Source: Protula sp. h YS-2021 (taxonomy: Eukaryota; Annelida; Polychaeta; Sabellida; Serpulidae). Taken from it: 64,000 nucleotides of DNA. A model generated the notes under the pieces. It did no database searches and was not told where the DNA came from. It saw nothing but the letters and a program-made list of their open reading frames with translations. The DNA lies in the NCBI GenBank assembly GCA_949752745.1, contig OX457027.1, positions 80,965,214 to 81,029,213 of the forward strand. The letters run 5' to 3'. Position 1 is the stretch's first letter, and every line of letters starts with the position of its first letter. Of the stretch, positions 1 to 10,191 are shown one piece after another. The translations under genes and the position numbers were made by a program.

Positions 1-820
1 AAATCATACCATGTGCCTGAACGACCAACTCAAAGCGTTTGCCTGTTTTACCTTATTATGGGCTTCAATGGTAAAATTTCAATGTCCATTTATGCAAATA
101 AAATGTCAATGAATTTCTAAAAGAAATTGAGCTGGGCCAACTAGACATGCTACTGCCAAATTTGGTCGTCATTATGCTATTGAATTTCTACAAAAATTGT
201 GCTTGACCAACTAGACATGATGCTTAATGTCCGTGCCAAATTTGGTCGCCCTAACCCCAGATGTCTCGGAGTTTGCGTGACAAGGGTTTGACGAAAGAAA
301 GGAATCATACGGAAACACTTTACCGAATCTTACGACTTTAGTGAACTAATGCATTGAAAATCCCATAGTGTAATAACTTGTCTCAGATCTGAGACGGCTA
401 ACTCTGAACTGAGATCGCTTACAAGAAAAGCAGTTCAACTTACGATTTCGCGAACACGGTACGGGCCCAAGTGAGTGTTCATGTTGCGGCTTTTCTCAAG
501 ATTAACTACATAGCAGAGTGTTATGTAATGCCTTACCTAATAATTTTTAGCAAAATCCACAATTTGAAAGGAACATAATCCTCTTCTTTATAGTAAGCAT
601 CTTTGAAATAAGTGATCCGATCAGTTCTTACTTCTCAACACTAAGAATACATTTTTAGACTTTTAGACAAAGATGCTATTTCCAGCGTCTTCAAACAAAA
701 AAAACACGAGGTCTTAAGCACAATATGAGCACAAAAATGCCGTAGCTGGTCTGATTAACTCCACAAGATATATGTTATTTTTGTGTTGTAGTATAAACTT
801 TGAATAAGTAGGAAAGACCA
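1..820. other. No gene seen
   Basis: AT-rich sequence with no open frame, RNA gene or repeat that I can support. Two short imperfectly repeated phrases (around 120-145 and 180-245, sharing words such as 'ccaactagacatg') hint at an old local duplication. Confidence 0.5.
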
Positions 821-955
821 CTTCATCCCCATCGTTTCTCTATACCAACATCGAGTTGAGGAAGAAGACTTCATCCCCATCGTTTCTCTATACTAACATC
901 GAGTTGAGGAAGAAGACTTCATCCCCATCCTTTCTCTATACCAACACCGAGTTAT
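821..955. repeat. 48-bp tandem repeat, about 2.8 copies
   Basis: The phrase 'cttcatcccc' recurs at 821, 869 and 917, a strict 48-bp period with only a few substitutions. The unit contains 'gaggaagaagactt', which also occurs in the adjacent Polinton terminal inverted repeat. The array may therefore have grown from the element end or its flank. The shared word is seen; the origin is inference. Confidence 0.85.
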
Positions 956-965
956 AAAGGCAGTC

Positions 966-1063
966 AGTAGATGAGGAAGAAGACTTATGGCCGGGCAGAA
1001 TGAGACTTCTAGTTGGTGGGTCTCCCCACTCATCGACCCTCCCTCCCCCCGTGACTGACCGAC
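966..1063 (+). repeat. Polinton left terminal inverted repeat
   Basis: It aligns with the reverse complement of 4013-4126. Shared blocks are the outer AGTAGAT(G/A)AGGAAG, then GAGACTT(A/C)T, ATGAGACTTCTAG and GTGACTGACCGAC at the inner end. One small gap separates the blocks, so the arms are diverged but clearly related. Confidence 0.75.
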
Positions 1064-1722
1064 CTTCCCCTGGTTCTGACCTCCCCCGCCATTTATGGTG
1101 TCATTGATGATGCCATTTATCAAAATTTGAAACGAGCATAACTTCAAAATTACTGTAATTTCCATCAATTACCATCAAGGCAGTGAATAACTACCATCAT
1201 AAAAAATGCAGAAGTAAAATGTGGATGGTGTGAGGCAGTGTTGCTAAACTTAGATAAATCTGAGAGACTTTCATGTGAAAAACTTATTGCCATTCGAAAA
1301 GAAAGAGGACTTATTACTTGCCGCGTTTGCTTTCATGTCTTCAACGTCAGTACGCAGATCATACAATTGCAAAACATACGTATAAAAAGATTAGCAGATG
1401 AGACAACAAAAGAAGAAACAAACTGAGACTGAAACTAAGACACAAACGAAGAAACAAAGAAGGATGTAATGCAAGTTGGTAAAGATAAAAGAGCAAGCGT
1501 TGGTGAACATGCACATCAAGAACTTGTTGAACCTGAAAATAAATTTGACTTGCTACTGGAAATGCGGCAGCAAAAATCGCATCGCACGACATTCGTAAAA
1601 AGATAAGACAATGGAATGAAATGATATTTTGGCTCGATTCAAGAAAGTAACAGCAAACGAAGAGGAAGTGTTGTTAGAACTTGTGGATAACGCTCATATG
1701 AGCACTCAGACTTTTAGAACAA

Positions 1723-2690
1723 GTGGATATTGATAACGATTTACCAAATGTATTCAAGAATTTGTTCAGCAAGTTTGATGAGCATGAACAGCAAGGATCT
1801 GGATGGGTGCTGGATGATTTTTCAGAAGCTGCATCAGAACCCTTGCCGTTCTCCAGCTACAATGAGTTGTCAAAGAAGATAAAGAACACCAACGGTGTTA
1901 TCAACATCAGGAACACAGAAAACAGGTGCCTCCTATGGTCTATATTAGCTCATCTACATCCATTTAATGATCATGTATATGAGCAATGCAAGTATCAACC
2001 TTTGAACATGGAGCTGAATGGGGAAGATATAACATTTCCAACACCAATGCATCATATTCGTAAATTTGAGAAGAACAACATTGCCATTAATGTTTTTTGG
2101 TTTGAAAAATGAACTTGTAGTGCCCATCCACGTGACCCGCATGAGTCAACATGAGAGCAACACTGAACACAACTTACTGCTCATCAGTGACAATGAGAAG
2201 AGATATTGCCTGATTAAGAACTTCAGTCGACTCATGAAGTATCGTACAAAACATCATGGTAAAACATTTTACTGCTTCAATGGTCTGTATGGGTTTTTGC
2301 GACAAGACCTTTTGGACAAACATCTTGAAGCTTGTGGAAAGTATGCAGCACAGCTATTTCAACTTTCAGAAGATACAATCATTCGATTCAAGGGCATTGC
2401 AAAACAACACGTATCAAGATCGCAAGGAGTTTTGCCTATGTTGTCGTCAGAGAATATGAGAAGCGTGATCCTGTACTCTACCGTAAAGTATAAGTTTATC
2501 GCATTGTGAATCGATTGAGCAATCCAAAATTCATTGAAATGACTGCTGGGGATAAGGAACAATTTGCTCAAGCTACTTATTAATACATTTGCCATGAGTT
2601 GATGGGAGTGTATCGTGTGAGAGATCATGATCACATCAGTGGAAAAACCATGGAGCCGCCCATGGCTTTCAACATCCTTTGGGATGCCTT
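1723..2690 (+). pseudogene. Polinton-type DNA polymerase B, N-terminal fragment
   Basis: Fragments in three frames (1723-2112, 2066-2509, 2256-2459) together resemble the N-terminal region that precedes protein-primed family-B polymerase in Polintons. The first carries a GSGWVLD block and a CLLWSIL core followed by a conserved charged segment. The second has the EKRYCLIKNFSRLM block and a degenerate zinc-finger-like region ending in an HLEAC motif. A final VRDHDHISGK block near 2615-2650 corresponds to the conserved DHDH-type motif of these proteins. At least two frameshifts and in-frame stops separate the pieces. The catalytic polymerase domain is absent because the sequence jumps at about 2690 into the convergent ATPase fragment. 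Assignment rests on motif memory, not a search. Confidence 0.75.
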
Positions 2691-2863
2691 GTTATAATGT
2701 CACTCCTTTCATATCTTTGCACAAGGGCTGATCCGGAGAATAGAGCCATAAAATATTTTTTAGGAAATGATTGACTGACTTTTTGTTCAATGAGCGCTTT
2801 CACAAGAGACGTTTTTCCACTACCTGTTGGTCCAGAAACTAGGCATCTAAACGGATGCTTCAT
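2669..2863 (-). pseudogene. Polinton packaging ATPase, N-terminal fragment
   Basis: A 64-codon minus-strand frame begins with a hydrophobic strand leading into GPTGSGKTS, a canonical Walker A phosphate-binding loop, followed by an amphipathic helix. This arrangement is typical of the FtsK/HerA-like genome-packaging ATPases of Polintons and adintoviruses. The Walker B region and the rest of the domain are missing, so it cannot be functional. It lies directly downstream of the integrase fragment on the same strand and converges on the polymerase fragment. The family assignment depends on this element context, since Walker A alone is not specific. Confidence 0.7.
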
Positions 2864-3560
2864 AGTACTTGAATATCACATTCCTTTATCCCACTATTAA
2901 ATTTCTTTGGCCACCCTAACCACTTGATAAATGATTCTTTCACACCTCGTCTTTTTCGTGTCTTCAAAACTTTCTCAATTTTATGCACGGTTTGAACGTC
3001 TTGTGTAACAGCTTGTAATTCCTCTTCACAGAAATGACCATCAATATCTTCATCTATGAAGTCTTGGACACGATACTTCATAGATGAAGATATAGTTTAT
3101 TCCTTGCTCGTACAACGATGTGTGACAATGAACATTTCTGGTGTTCATTTTATATGTAATCCGTTTGAAATACATATTTCACCTGTGAAATGTGAATGTG
3201 TTGACCAATGGAATCTTCTTGGTAATGTCTACCGGGGATAATGCATTTGGTAAAGATCCCTGAGGCCTATGATTATAATTATACACTATGTCTGGCAAAA
3301 CATCTATATATCGATACGTTTGTCGATGTAGAAAATAGTGATACATCATTTCTTTGTCGATAGTGATACAGAGTAAGTATGACTCTTTTAGCAAAGTTGG
3401 CTTTTGTCTCATTCTTGGTAGTATATACATGAATGCTTTCTTTATTTTTAGAAGTTGCTTTACCCATCTGTTCTTAAATTCTGTTCCAGTATCTGGCCTC
3501 AGTGTCCTAGCTCATCTTGTTTTTTCTAGAAAAATCTTTTGAAGGCTTGAATGACAGTAG
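2860..3560 (-). pseudogene. Polinton retroviral-like integrase with chromodomain (broken)
   Basis: Read on the minus strand, a block near 3500-3470 contains RPDTGTEFKNRW, matching the second catalytic aspartate region of DDE/rve integrases. It is followed by a KANFAKR segment corresponding to the catalytic-Glu helix region, then DVLPDIVYNYNHRP near 3290, typical of the end of the rve core. A chromodomain follows at 3010-2860 (HKIEKVLKTRKRRG, then KWLGWPKKFNS). The core pieces lie in two frames with a shift near 3355-3375, and the N-terminal zinc-binding region is not recognisable. Such integrases insert Polintons with 6-bp target duplications. This copy is inactive. Confidence 0.8.
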
Positions 3561-4012
3561 TATGAGTGTTGTTTGGAATTCTGTTAGGGTTGTAATGTGA
3601 AGTCCTAAAAAAAGCATCTAAGTGCCAATGCTGTTCTTCCGCATTTCCAAAGTGAGCCAGTTCAGCAATTATATAAGTCTACATAAATCCGCTTGAAAAT
3701 AATATCCATATTCAAAATACAAAGCACATCTTTACTGCTTAGTCTCTTTAGAAAAGTTGATTATGTACCTTATCTAAGAGTTATTTTATGGTGTCACTCT
3801 GCTCAGTACATTGGCCGTTCCTCTATATACATCTCGCTGATTTTTAAAGCTTTAAATTTCGCCGCAAGAGTTTTCAGGCTCACATTATTGATTTGATTTG
3901 AGGAATCGACCAAACTCTCCATCTTCAACCTTCACGGTTAAGGTAGCACTCATTAAATGATTCTCCGTTTTTTGTCCTTCCATTTCAGCTACAACGACAA
4001 ATCTGTCGGATT

Positions 4013-4126
4013 GTCGGTCAGTCACGGAGTGGTCGTCGGTCGGTCAATTATCAGATGGAACTCACCGCCTAGAAGTCTCATGGGTCTTCTAGACTGACCG
4101 GCCAGAAGTCTCCTTCCTTATCTACT
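4013..4126 (-). repeat. Polinton right terminal inverted repeat
   Basis: Reverse-complement partner of 966-1063. It ends in ...ATCTACT at 4126 and is followed by acagtc, which pairs with gcagtc before position 966 as the probable target duplication. Confidence 0.75.
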
Positions 4127-5486
4127 ACAGTCAAAATTGTAACAGAATTTGTTCGTTCGACAACGTCGCTTAAACATCATTGGAACGTCGCATTCGCGTA
4201 TTATTTCTTCAGTAAGGTGAAGCTGTTGTTATATTGCAAAACCAACAACATTAATACTATAGAAAAGTCATGTAAGATAGCAATGTCGCTTTAACACGAT
4301 GTATACTAACATCATATCGCATTAACATTGGAAATAGAATATGCGACCGCGTTAAAATACATTAGAACATTCAGAATTCTGCATAACATGCCGTTTCGAC
4401 TTCTTTGAAAGCAATCAAAGTGGGCTTTCACTCACGCTATCGTCCTCATGGTCGCATTCACTCACAACTGATAAGACGCTAAGTGACACAACACTCAACA
4501 TTCAATACACGAGGGTGCCACCTGATCAGGAAAACAAGCTGCAAACCAAGTAGGCGCCCAAACGGGAACTTTGTTGCATGCTTATTCCTTATAGATAAGA
4601 CAAAGCTCAAAGCAGATAGCAATATTAAAATGAAATTTACCTTACAACATGATTAGAGTATATTGAAAGTGTTTAATTCGTGTATCTTCTTAATTGAATC
4701 TAATATAATTGAGTCCGGTAACATACAAAGAACAGTTATTTATTACAGATTATTTAAGACTTAGAAAGTCTTATTTTATAAGGTAATTTTGGCTTCACGG
4801 TGATGGCCATAAATATGTATAAATCAAAGAAACACACATAAAGAAAAACAGTTAACGCAAAAAGACATAACATCCCATTTTCACAAACCACAGAGGCTAT
4901 TTTTTAGGCCGACGTGTGGTCTTCTACCCAGATGAGGCAACCCTGAGACATTTTATTGAATATTCCTAACCCTCCCCGCCAGCCCAACCAAGAAGTGATT
5001 CATTCCCATCAGTTTGACGAATATTATTTGCACTTTCGCTTTTGAAGAATCTTTTAAACGGCTTGACAAACTGGGTATAACAGAGAGGGTTTTCTTGAAA
5101 ACGCGTGTTTTCGTACTGTTTCATTTATCAGTGTTGTTTAGTAAATGCATAATCTTTTCGTAGTGACCGATTTCAATTTACCATTCGTTCTTTATTTCAG
5201 TTTCAGTTTCAGAAGAGTAGCAAAAGAATAGTTTGAGAACTAGACCGACTTCGTTCCACAGAAACAAAATTCAGAAATAAGAAATTAGGACTTCTCAGGT
5301 ATAGTGTACTTCCTCACAGGTATACATGGTTCCACCATTGTAAGGAGTAATTTAGGTGACAACCCCGCTAAGCACCTTGTATGTAGTTGCATATAAATTC
5401 ATATACAAAAGGAGAAAAGGCAAAGATAAACCTTCCCTTTGCAAACCTTTCTTGGAGATTTTAGATCGATGAACAATCATTAAACC

Positions 5487-5488
<2 letters not shown>
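4127..5488. other. No gene seen
   Basis: AT-rich intergenic sequence with no supported coding or RNA feature. Confidence 0.5.

Positions 5489-5552
<64 letters not shown>
5489..5552. repeat. (ATA/AAT)n microsatellite
   Basis: About 20 uninterrupted 'ataat'-phase trinucleotide repeats followed by a poly-A run. Confidence 0.95.
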
Positions 5553-5557
<5 letters not shown>

Positions 5558-5593
5558 TTATATCTCAGCAAAATCGCAAATAAAAAAGAGTAA

Positions 5594-5669
<76 letters not shown>
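5594..5669. repeat. Compound (CA)n-(TA)n microsatellite
   Basis: A CA dinucleotide tract changes directly into a TA tract. Open frames through it are repeat artefacts. Confidence 0.95.
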
Positions 5670-5671
<2 letters not shown>

Positions 5672-5967
5672 GCAACCAGTCATAGGGGGACCATGCCTTA
5701 TATATAGCACTTAGGGAGACCATTTGGGAAAAATAATATATGTGTTGTAGCTTGTTATCGAGTGGTAACACACAAATTTAATTTTAAAACAAAATATATT
5801 ATATTCACTATGTTATAGAATCATTCGTTCTTTGTTACTTTGTAGTTTCATAACGTTTAAACACGCTAAGAATTAAGGAGACCTACTTTTGGTCTCCGTA
5901 AATTTTTGGTCTTCCTAATACTGGGGATTTTAGCAAAAATGGTCCCCGTATTGCTGGAATTACACAC

Positions 5968-5986
5968 ATACACACACACACACACA

Positions 5987-6075
<89 letters not shown>
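5968..6075. repeat. Compound (CA)n-(TA)n microsatellite
   Basis: A second CA-to-TA compound tract about 300 bp after the first, with more than 40 TA units. Confidence 0.95.
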
Positions 6076-6079
<4 letters not shown>

Positions 6080-6891
6080 TAGAAAAATCTAAAGCTTTGA
6101 CTATGAAGCGTTTTGAAGGTTTTGGGACATACGTGAGATCTTAAAGTCACGAGGCTATATTCATGCTGCCTTCAGCCCTTAAAAACTATCTAACGCCAGC
6201 AAAAGCAACCTTGTTTCTTACTCCCAGCAGGATCACTGAAACCGGAAATAACAAAGAGTAAACAGGCTAGATTTTAAATATTTTGAGTAAAAAAATAAAT
6301 AAAAATTTGACAATAAAACACTACCAGGAAGGCAGTAAAACTGCTGAGAATTACCTTTTGTTTTCCATAAATAAAAAAAGAGCGCGGGCAAGAAATAAAA
6401 TGTTTCTGGACCAAATAAGAAGAAGCAGAAAGTAAGTACCAGTTTTATTAATTTATTTTATTTTATCTATTCCTGCCTTCATCTCGCATCGATCTTTCAC
6501 TCTTGCAACGCACAGCAACAAACACTGGTTGATGACACATGCTGCATTAAGCACATCCATCTATACCCGACTCTCGTGCCACGTGCGGTAACAATTCATG
6601 CTGCATTGCCACTGTCCAGCTGTTTACGTTTTTGAAGAGTTATGCAAAGAAAAGAGGAACATATCGATACCCGATGAATTTAGTCACACTAGAAAGGTGA
6701 ATCTTTCCATTCAAGGATCTCTAGCAAAGAAGGGAGACTGAAGCATGTCAGGTTAGCAGCACCGCTGAGAAGCTTGCTGCACATAATAAAGTGTTAGAGT
6801 GCATGAAAATGCAAATGAATTCAAAAGCAATTAGGAGGATCAAATAAATCCGATACATTCTGTTTCTGCCACATTTGGTCATTTGAGCCCT
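6076..6891. other. No gene seen
   Basis: AT-rich upstream flank of the Toll-like receptor locus. I see nothing in it that I can support. Confidence 0.45.
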
Positions 6892-7050
6892 AATCATGTG
6901 AGACTAGGCAGCCTAGAAATTAGTGGAGGATCACATAACCATGTGAGACTAGTCAGCCTAGCTATTAGAGGAGGATCGCCTAACCATGTGAGACTAGTCA
7001 GCCTAGCAATTAGAGAAGGATCATCTAACCATTGAGATTAGTCAGCCTGA
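6892..7050. repeat. 45-bp tandem repeat, about 3.5 copies
   Basis: 'catgtgagactag' or close variants start at 6895, 6940, 6985 and (degenerate) 7030, an exact 45-bp period. Each unit contains 'gtcagccta' and 'attagaggaggatc'. It lies about 360 bp upstream of the receptor reading frame. Confidence 0.85.
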
Positions 7051-7410
7051 CAAGTCTTGTAGCTGGACTAAAATGAATCAAGCAGAAACATACCGGAAGC
7101 ATTTAATAAACAAAGGTGACTGATAATCCCCAAGGGTAACTTTAAGTACAATTAATATGGGAGGATATAATCGACAAGGTTAAAGTAGAATAACAAGTTT
7201 TCTGTGATAAACACGAACACAGTAGATCTCACAAGTCCAGCGATTGAGCTTTGTGAAAAGGAGTTCCTTGTAAAAGCTGGGCAAATTTTAGAGAGGGCAA
7301 AATCTATTTAATTGAACCATTCACTGAGAAGTAACATTTTAAAAGAATTCTACTTGATAAAATTAAACAGTCCAAAAGAGTTTCCATATATGACAAGAGT
7401 ATTCGTATAA

Positions 7411-10191
7411 AACATTCAATGGATATTGGTAGCTGAAGCTTTCGAAAGAGGAACATTGAAATATAATTTTGTGTTTTGTGAATCACAGTTTGAAGTAAAC
7501 TGTCTTCAAAAAAACAATTTTACAAAAGGATCAGTAAGAAACATTTCATATTGTAATAACACTGTCCTTCAGGACAAATCAGGACGTTATTGTTGGTGTA
7601 CTGGTGCGTTTGGAACAATGTGTGTCCCAAAAAACAATCACGGGATGGAATCAGTGTTGCATATGATGAAACTAATAAACTATACTGAATTAAAATCGAT
7701 GGAATTTGTCCTTAACAACTCATGGAAAGGATATTTTCAAGTCAAAGAAACGTACAAACTGGATCTCCGCCGGTTAATGCATTTCACTAACCTGCGATAT
7801 CTAAGAATCGGAGCTTCTAAATTTCAAACACATGCGGTCCCTCTACTGTTCAATGCCTCAACTTTTCATGATTGTTGTAGCAGATTAGAGGAGTTACATA
7901 TAAATATTCCCTTAATGGACAATGGCAAATTGGACGTGATGATAGAACCGCTGCAAAAGCTGAGAGTTTTAGATCTGAATAACGTTGAAGGCATTAGTTA
8001 CAAAAATTTGAGTACGGCATTGCAAAATTTGCCAAAATCCATTCAAAAGCTTTGGCTTAGCCATTTTCAAAGCATTGGCCAGCCAGGTTACTTAACGTTA
8101 TTAAATACAATGCACTTTCTTAACGGTACCTTCGCTAATTTAGAAGAAATAGATCTTAGTAACAATGGATTTGCCCTGGTTTTTACGGGTTGGTACAACG
8201 CAACACCCAATTTACAATATTTGGATATTTCTCACAATCTACTAACCTACAGTACAAATACACCTTTTCTAATAGAAACACTGATGCATCCACCCATACA
8301 AGTACTGAACATAAGTCATCAAGGGTACCACGATTATTTAAATACCAATAGAGAGAGTTCTATGAATGATTCAATTCCTGGAAATAGAACGACTCACAAC
8401 TCTACAATTACAGGACCACAGACAAATAAATTTTTAAAATGTCTGGATATAATTACGCACGATAATGTAAGTAATCTTTTTAAAAACAATTCGGGGAGAA
8501 CCATGTTTTGTGCTCTCGCCCGACAGTGTACATTTTCTACCTGGAAATACTTTCCATGTGACAATTTACCATCACCGGCAGATATAATTGACACAAACTG
8601 CCACTTTTTTCTACGGATACCGCTTGGTAAAAATCTTAAAGAGTTTTATTACTCATATAACTTCTTAGATCCAATATCGCACACGGGAATCATTTTAAAG
8701 AACAAACTTTGTTTCACTCTGAATAGTCTACAAAAAGTAGACTTCACCAACAATTACTACTGGGCAAATTCCGCTAAAATTGCAGAGAGTATTAATAACA
8801 TTACACAGGTAGATAACATGAAGAAACTAAAAGAACTTTATCTTGACAACAACGATTTGCATCTTAGCATGACAGCCGCATCAATAAATTTTCCGAATTT
8901 AAACATTCTTCATATGGGGCATAATTTTGCTGAAATTTCACCCCATGTCTCACTTTGTGCTGATAAAAATCTACATAGTCTGGGACATGTTGACTTGAGC
9001 TACAACAGGCTAATGTATGATATTCACTGGAATCTCATTGAAAATTGCAAGAATCTATCTAGAATAAGTCTTTCGGGCAACAACCTTAATTCCGCACTGT
9101 TTATTAGTCTCAAAGGCGCACAAAACCTGTCGTTCATGGATCTGAGCTCGAATAACATTGAAACACTGAGCACTCGGTTTTTCTCAGAACTTGAACTGAA
9201 TGGTAATGTAACAATCAATATTTCAAACAACCCGCTTTCATGTGGCTGTTCAAAGAAATCTCTCAGTTTTGTAAAATGGGTAGCGAAACGGGACAGAAAG
9301 ACTCGTATTGTAGACTTAAATAAATTAATCTGTGCTGGTAACTACAAATCCTTACTCTTAAATGAGATACATTATCCTAGATTATGGAACTATTGCTTTA
9401 ATGTCACAGTAATTGCAGTAAGTGAAGCAACATCACTTGGCGTTGCTTGTTTAATAGGTGCGATTGTGTGTTTACATCGAATGCGCTTTAGAATTCAATA
9501 CAAACTATTTACTCTTCAACAGCGAATGAGGCGAAGATTGTGCTCTAATGATGTGGATGGAAGTTTAGAGTATACGCATTATGACTTCGATGCCTTTGTA
9601 TCGTACAGTTCTGAAGATAGGTTTTGGGTTCATGATATTCTCATGAAAACACTAGAAGAAAAGTATGGTTTTAGGCTTGTGATTCATTATAGAGATTTTC
9701 CTCCTGGCTAAAATGTCCAGCAAGCGATTGACGATCACATGAACAAGAGCCGAGAATTTATTCTCGTTGTCACTAAAAATTTTCTCGACAGTTATTGGTG
9801 TCAGAGAGAAATGGAAGAAGCATACAGAGAATCTCTTCGGCGACATTCAAACTTGGCAGTCATAGTTGTTGGTGAAGTGCCTGCTCGAATTCATAACCAT
9901 ACAGCGAATAAAATCTTGGATCAAAACAGCTTCTTGCAATGGAAGATCAAGGACGATCCAGATGAGAATATGACTGTCTCTCACGAAAGAAGGTTATTCT
10001 GGGAAAGACTTGTTCACCATTTATATGGAAATTCAAGTTCTTATTGCTGTTGTTGTGCATTTTGTCCTAAGGCTGTTGGTCAGCGGAAGGTAAAAGAATT
10101 TACAGACAGCGGAAACGTTCAAGAACACGAAGCCAATAGTTACAATCCGGATGCCGCCGAATCGAACCTTTCATCAAGTCTTGTATTATAG
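7411..10191 (+). pseudogene. Toll-like receptor, TIR domain split by an in-frame stop
   Basis: One continuous reading phase encodes an extracellular region with a Cys-rich start, about twenty leucine-rich repeats (LYLDNNDL, LSYNRL and LSGNNL are clear ones) and a C-terminal cap with CGC (codons about 598-660). A membrane helix (about 662-684) and a TIR domain from codon 718 follow. TIR box 1 is FDAFVSYS, box 2 is RDFPPG and box 3 is LFWERL near 9990. A TAA at 9709-9711 falls right after box 2, yet the same phase continues open to 10191 with good TIR sequence. So a single nonsense change, allele or sequence error truncates the protein before the second half of TIR. No suitable ATG precedes the frame, which opens at 7411 after a TAA, so a signal-peptide exon upstream is probable but not seen. 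The role would be pathogen sensing and MyD88-type signalling. The truncated form would lack signalling or act as a decoy (inference). Confidence 0.88.

Larger units (their letters stand above)
966..4126. mobile_element. Internally deleted Polinton/Maverick element
   Basis: Imperfect terminal inverted repeats of about 100 bp bound this 3.2-kb block (966-1063 and 4013-4126). Both outer ends begin AGTAGAT, matching the 5'-AG...CT-3' style ends of Polintons. The flanking six bases are gcagtc on the left and acagtc on the right, fitting the 6-bp target duplication known for this group with one later mutation. Inside are decayed pieces of three Polinton hallmark genes: the N-terminal part of protein-primed DNA polymerase B (plus strand), a packaging ATPase and a retrovirus-like integrase with chromodomain (both minus strand). 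Complete elements are 15-20 kb, so most genes are missing, including the capsids, the protease and the polymerase catalytic part. Frameshifts and stops show it is inactive. It is an endogenous copy of a virus-like lineage related to adintoviruses. Confidence 0.82.

Noticed and set aside
5594..6075. Regulatory Z-DNA or origin element
   Set aside because: Compound CA/TA microsatellites are common and nothing else here supports a function.
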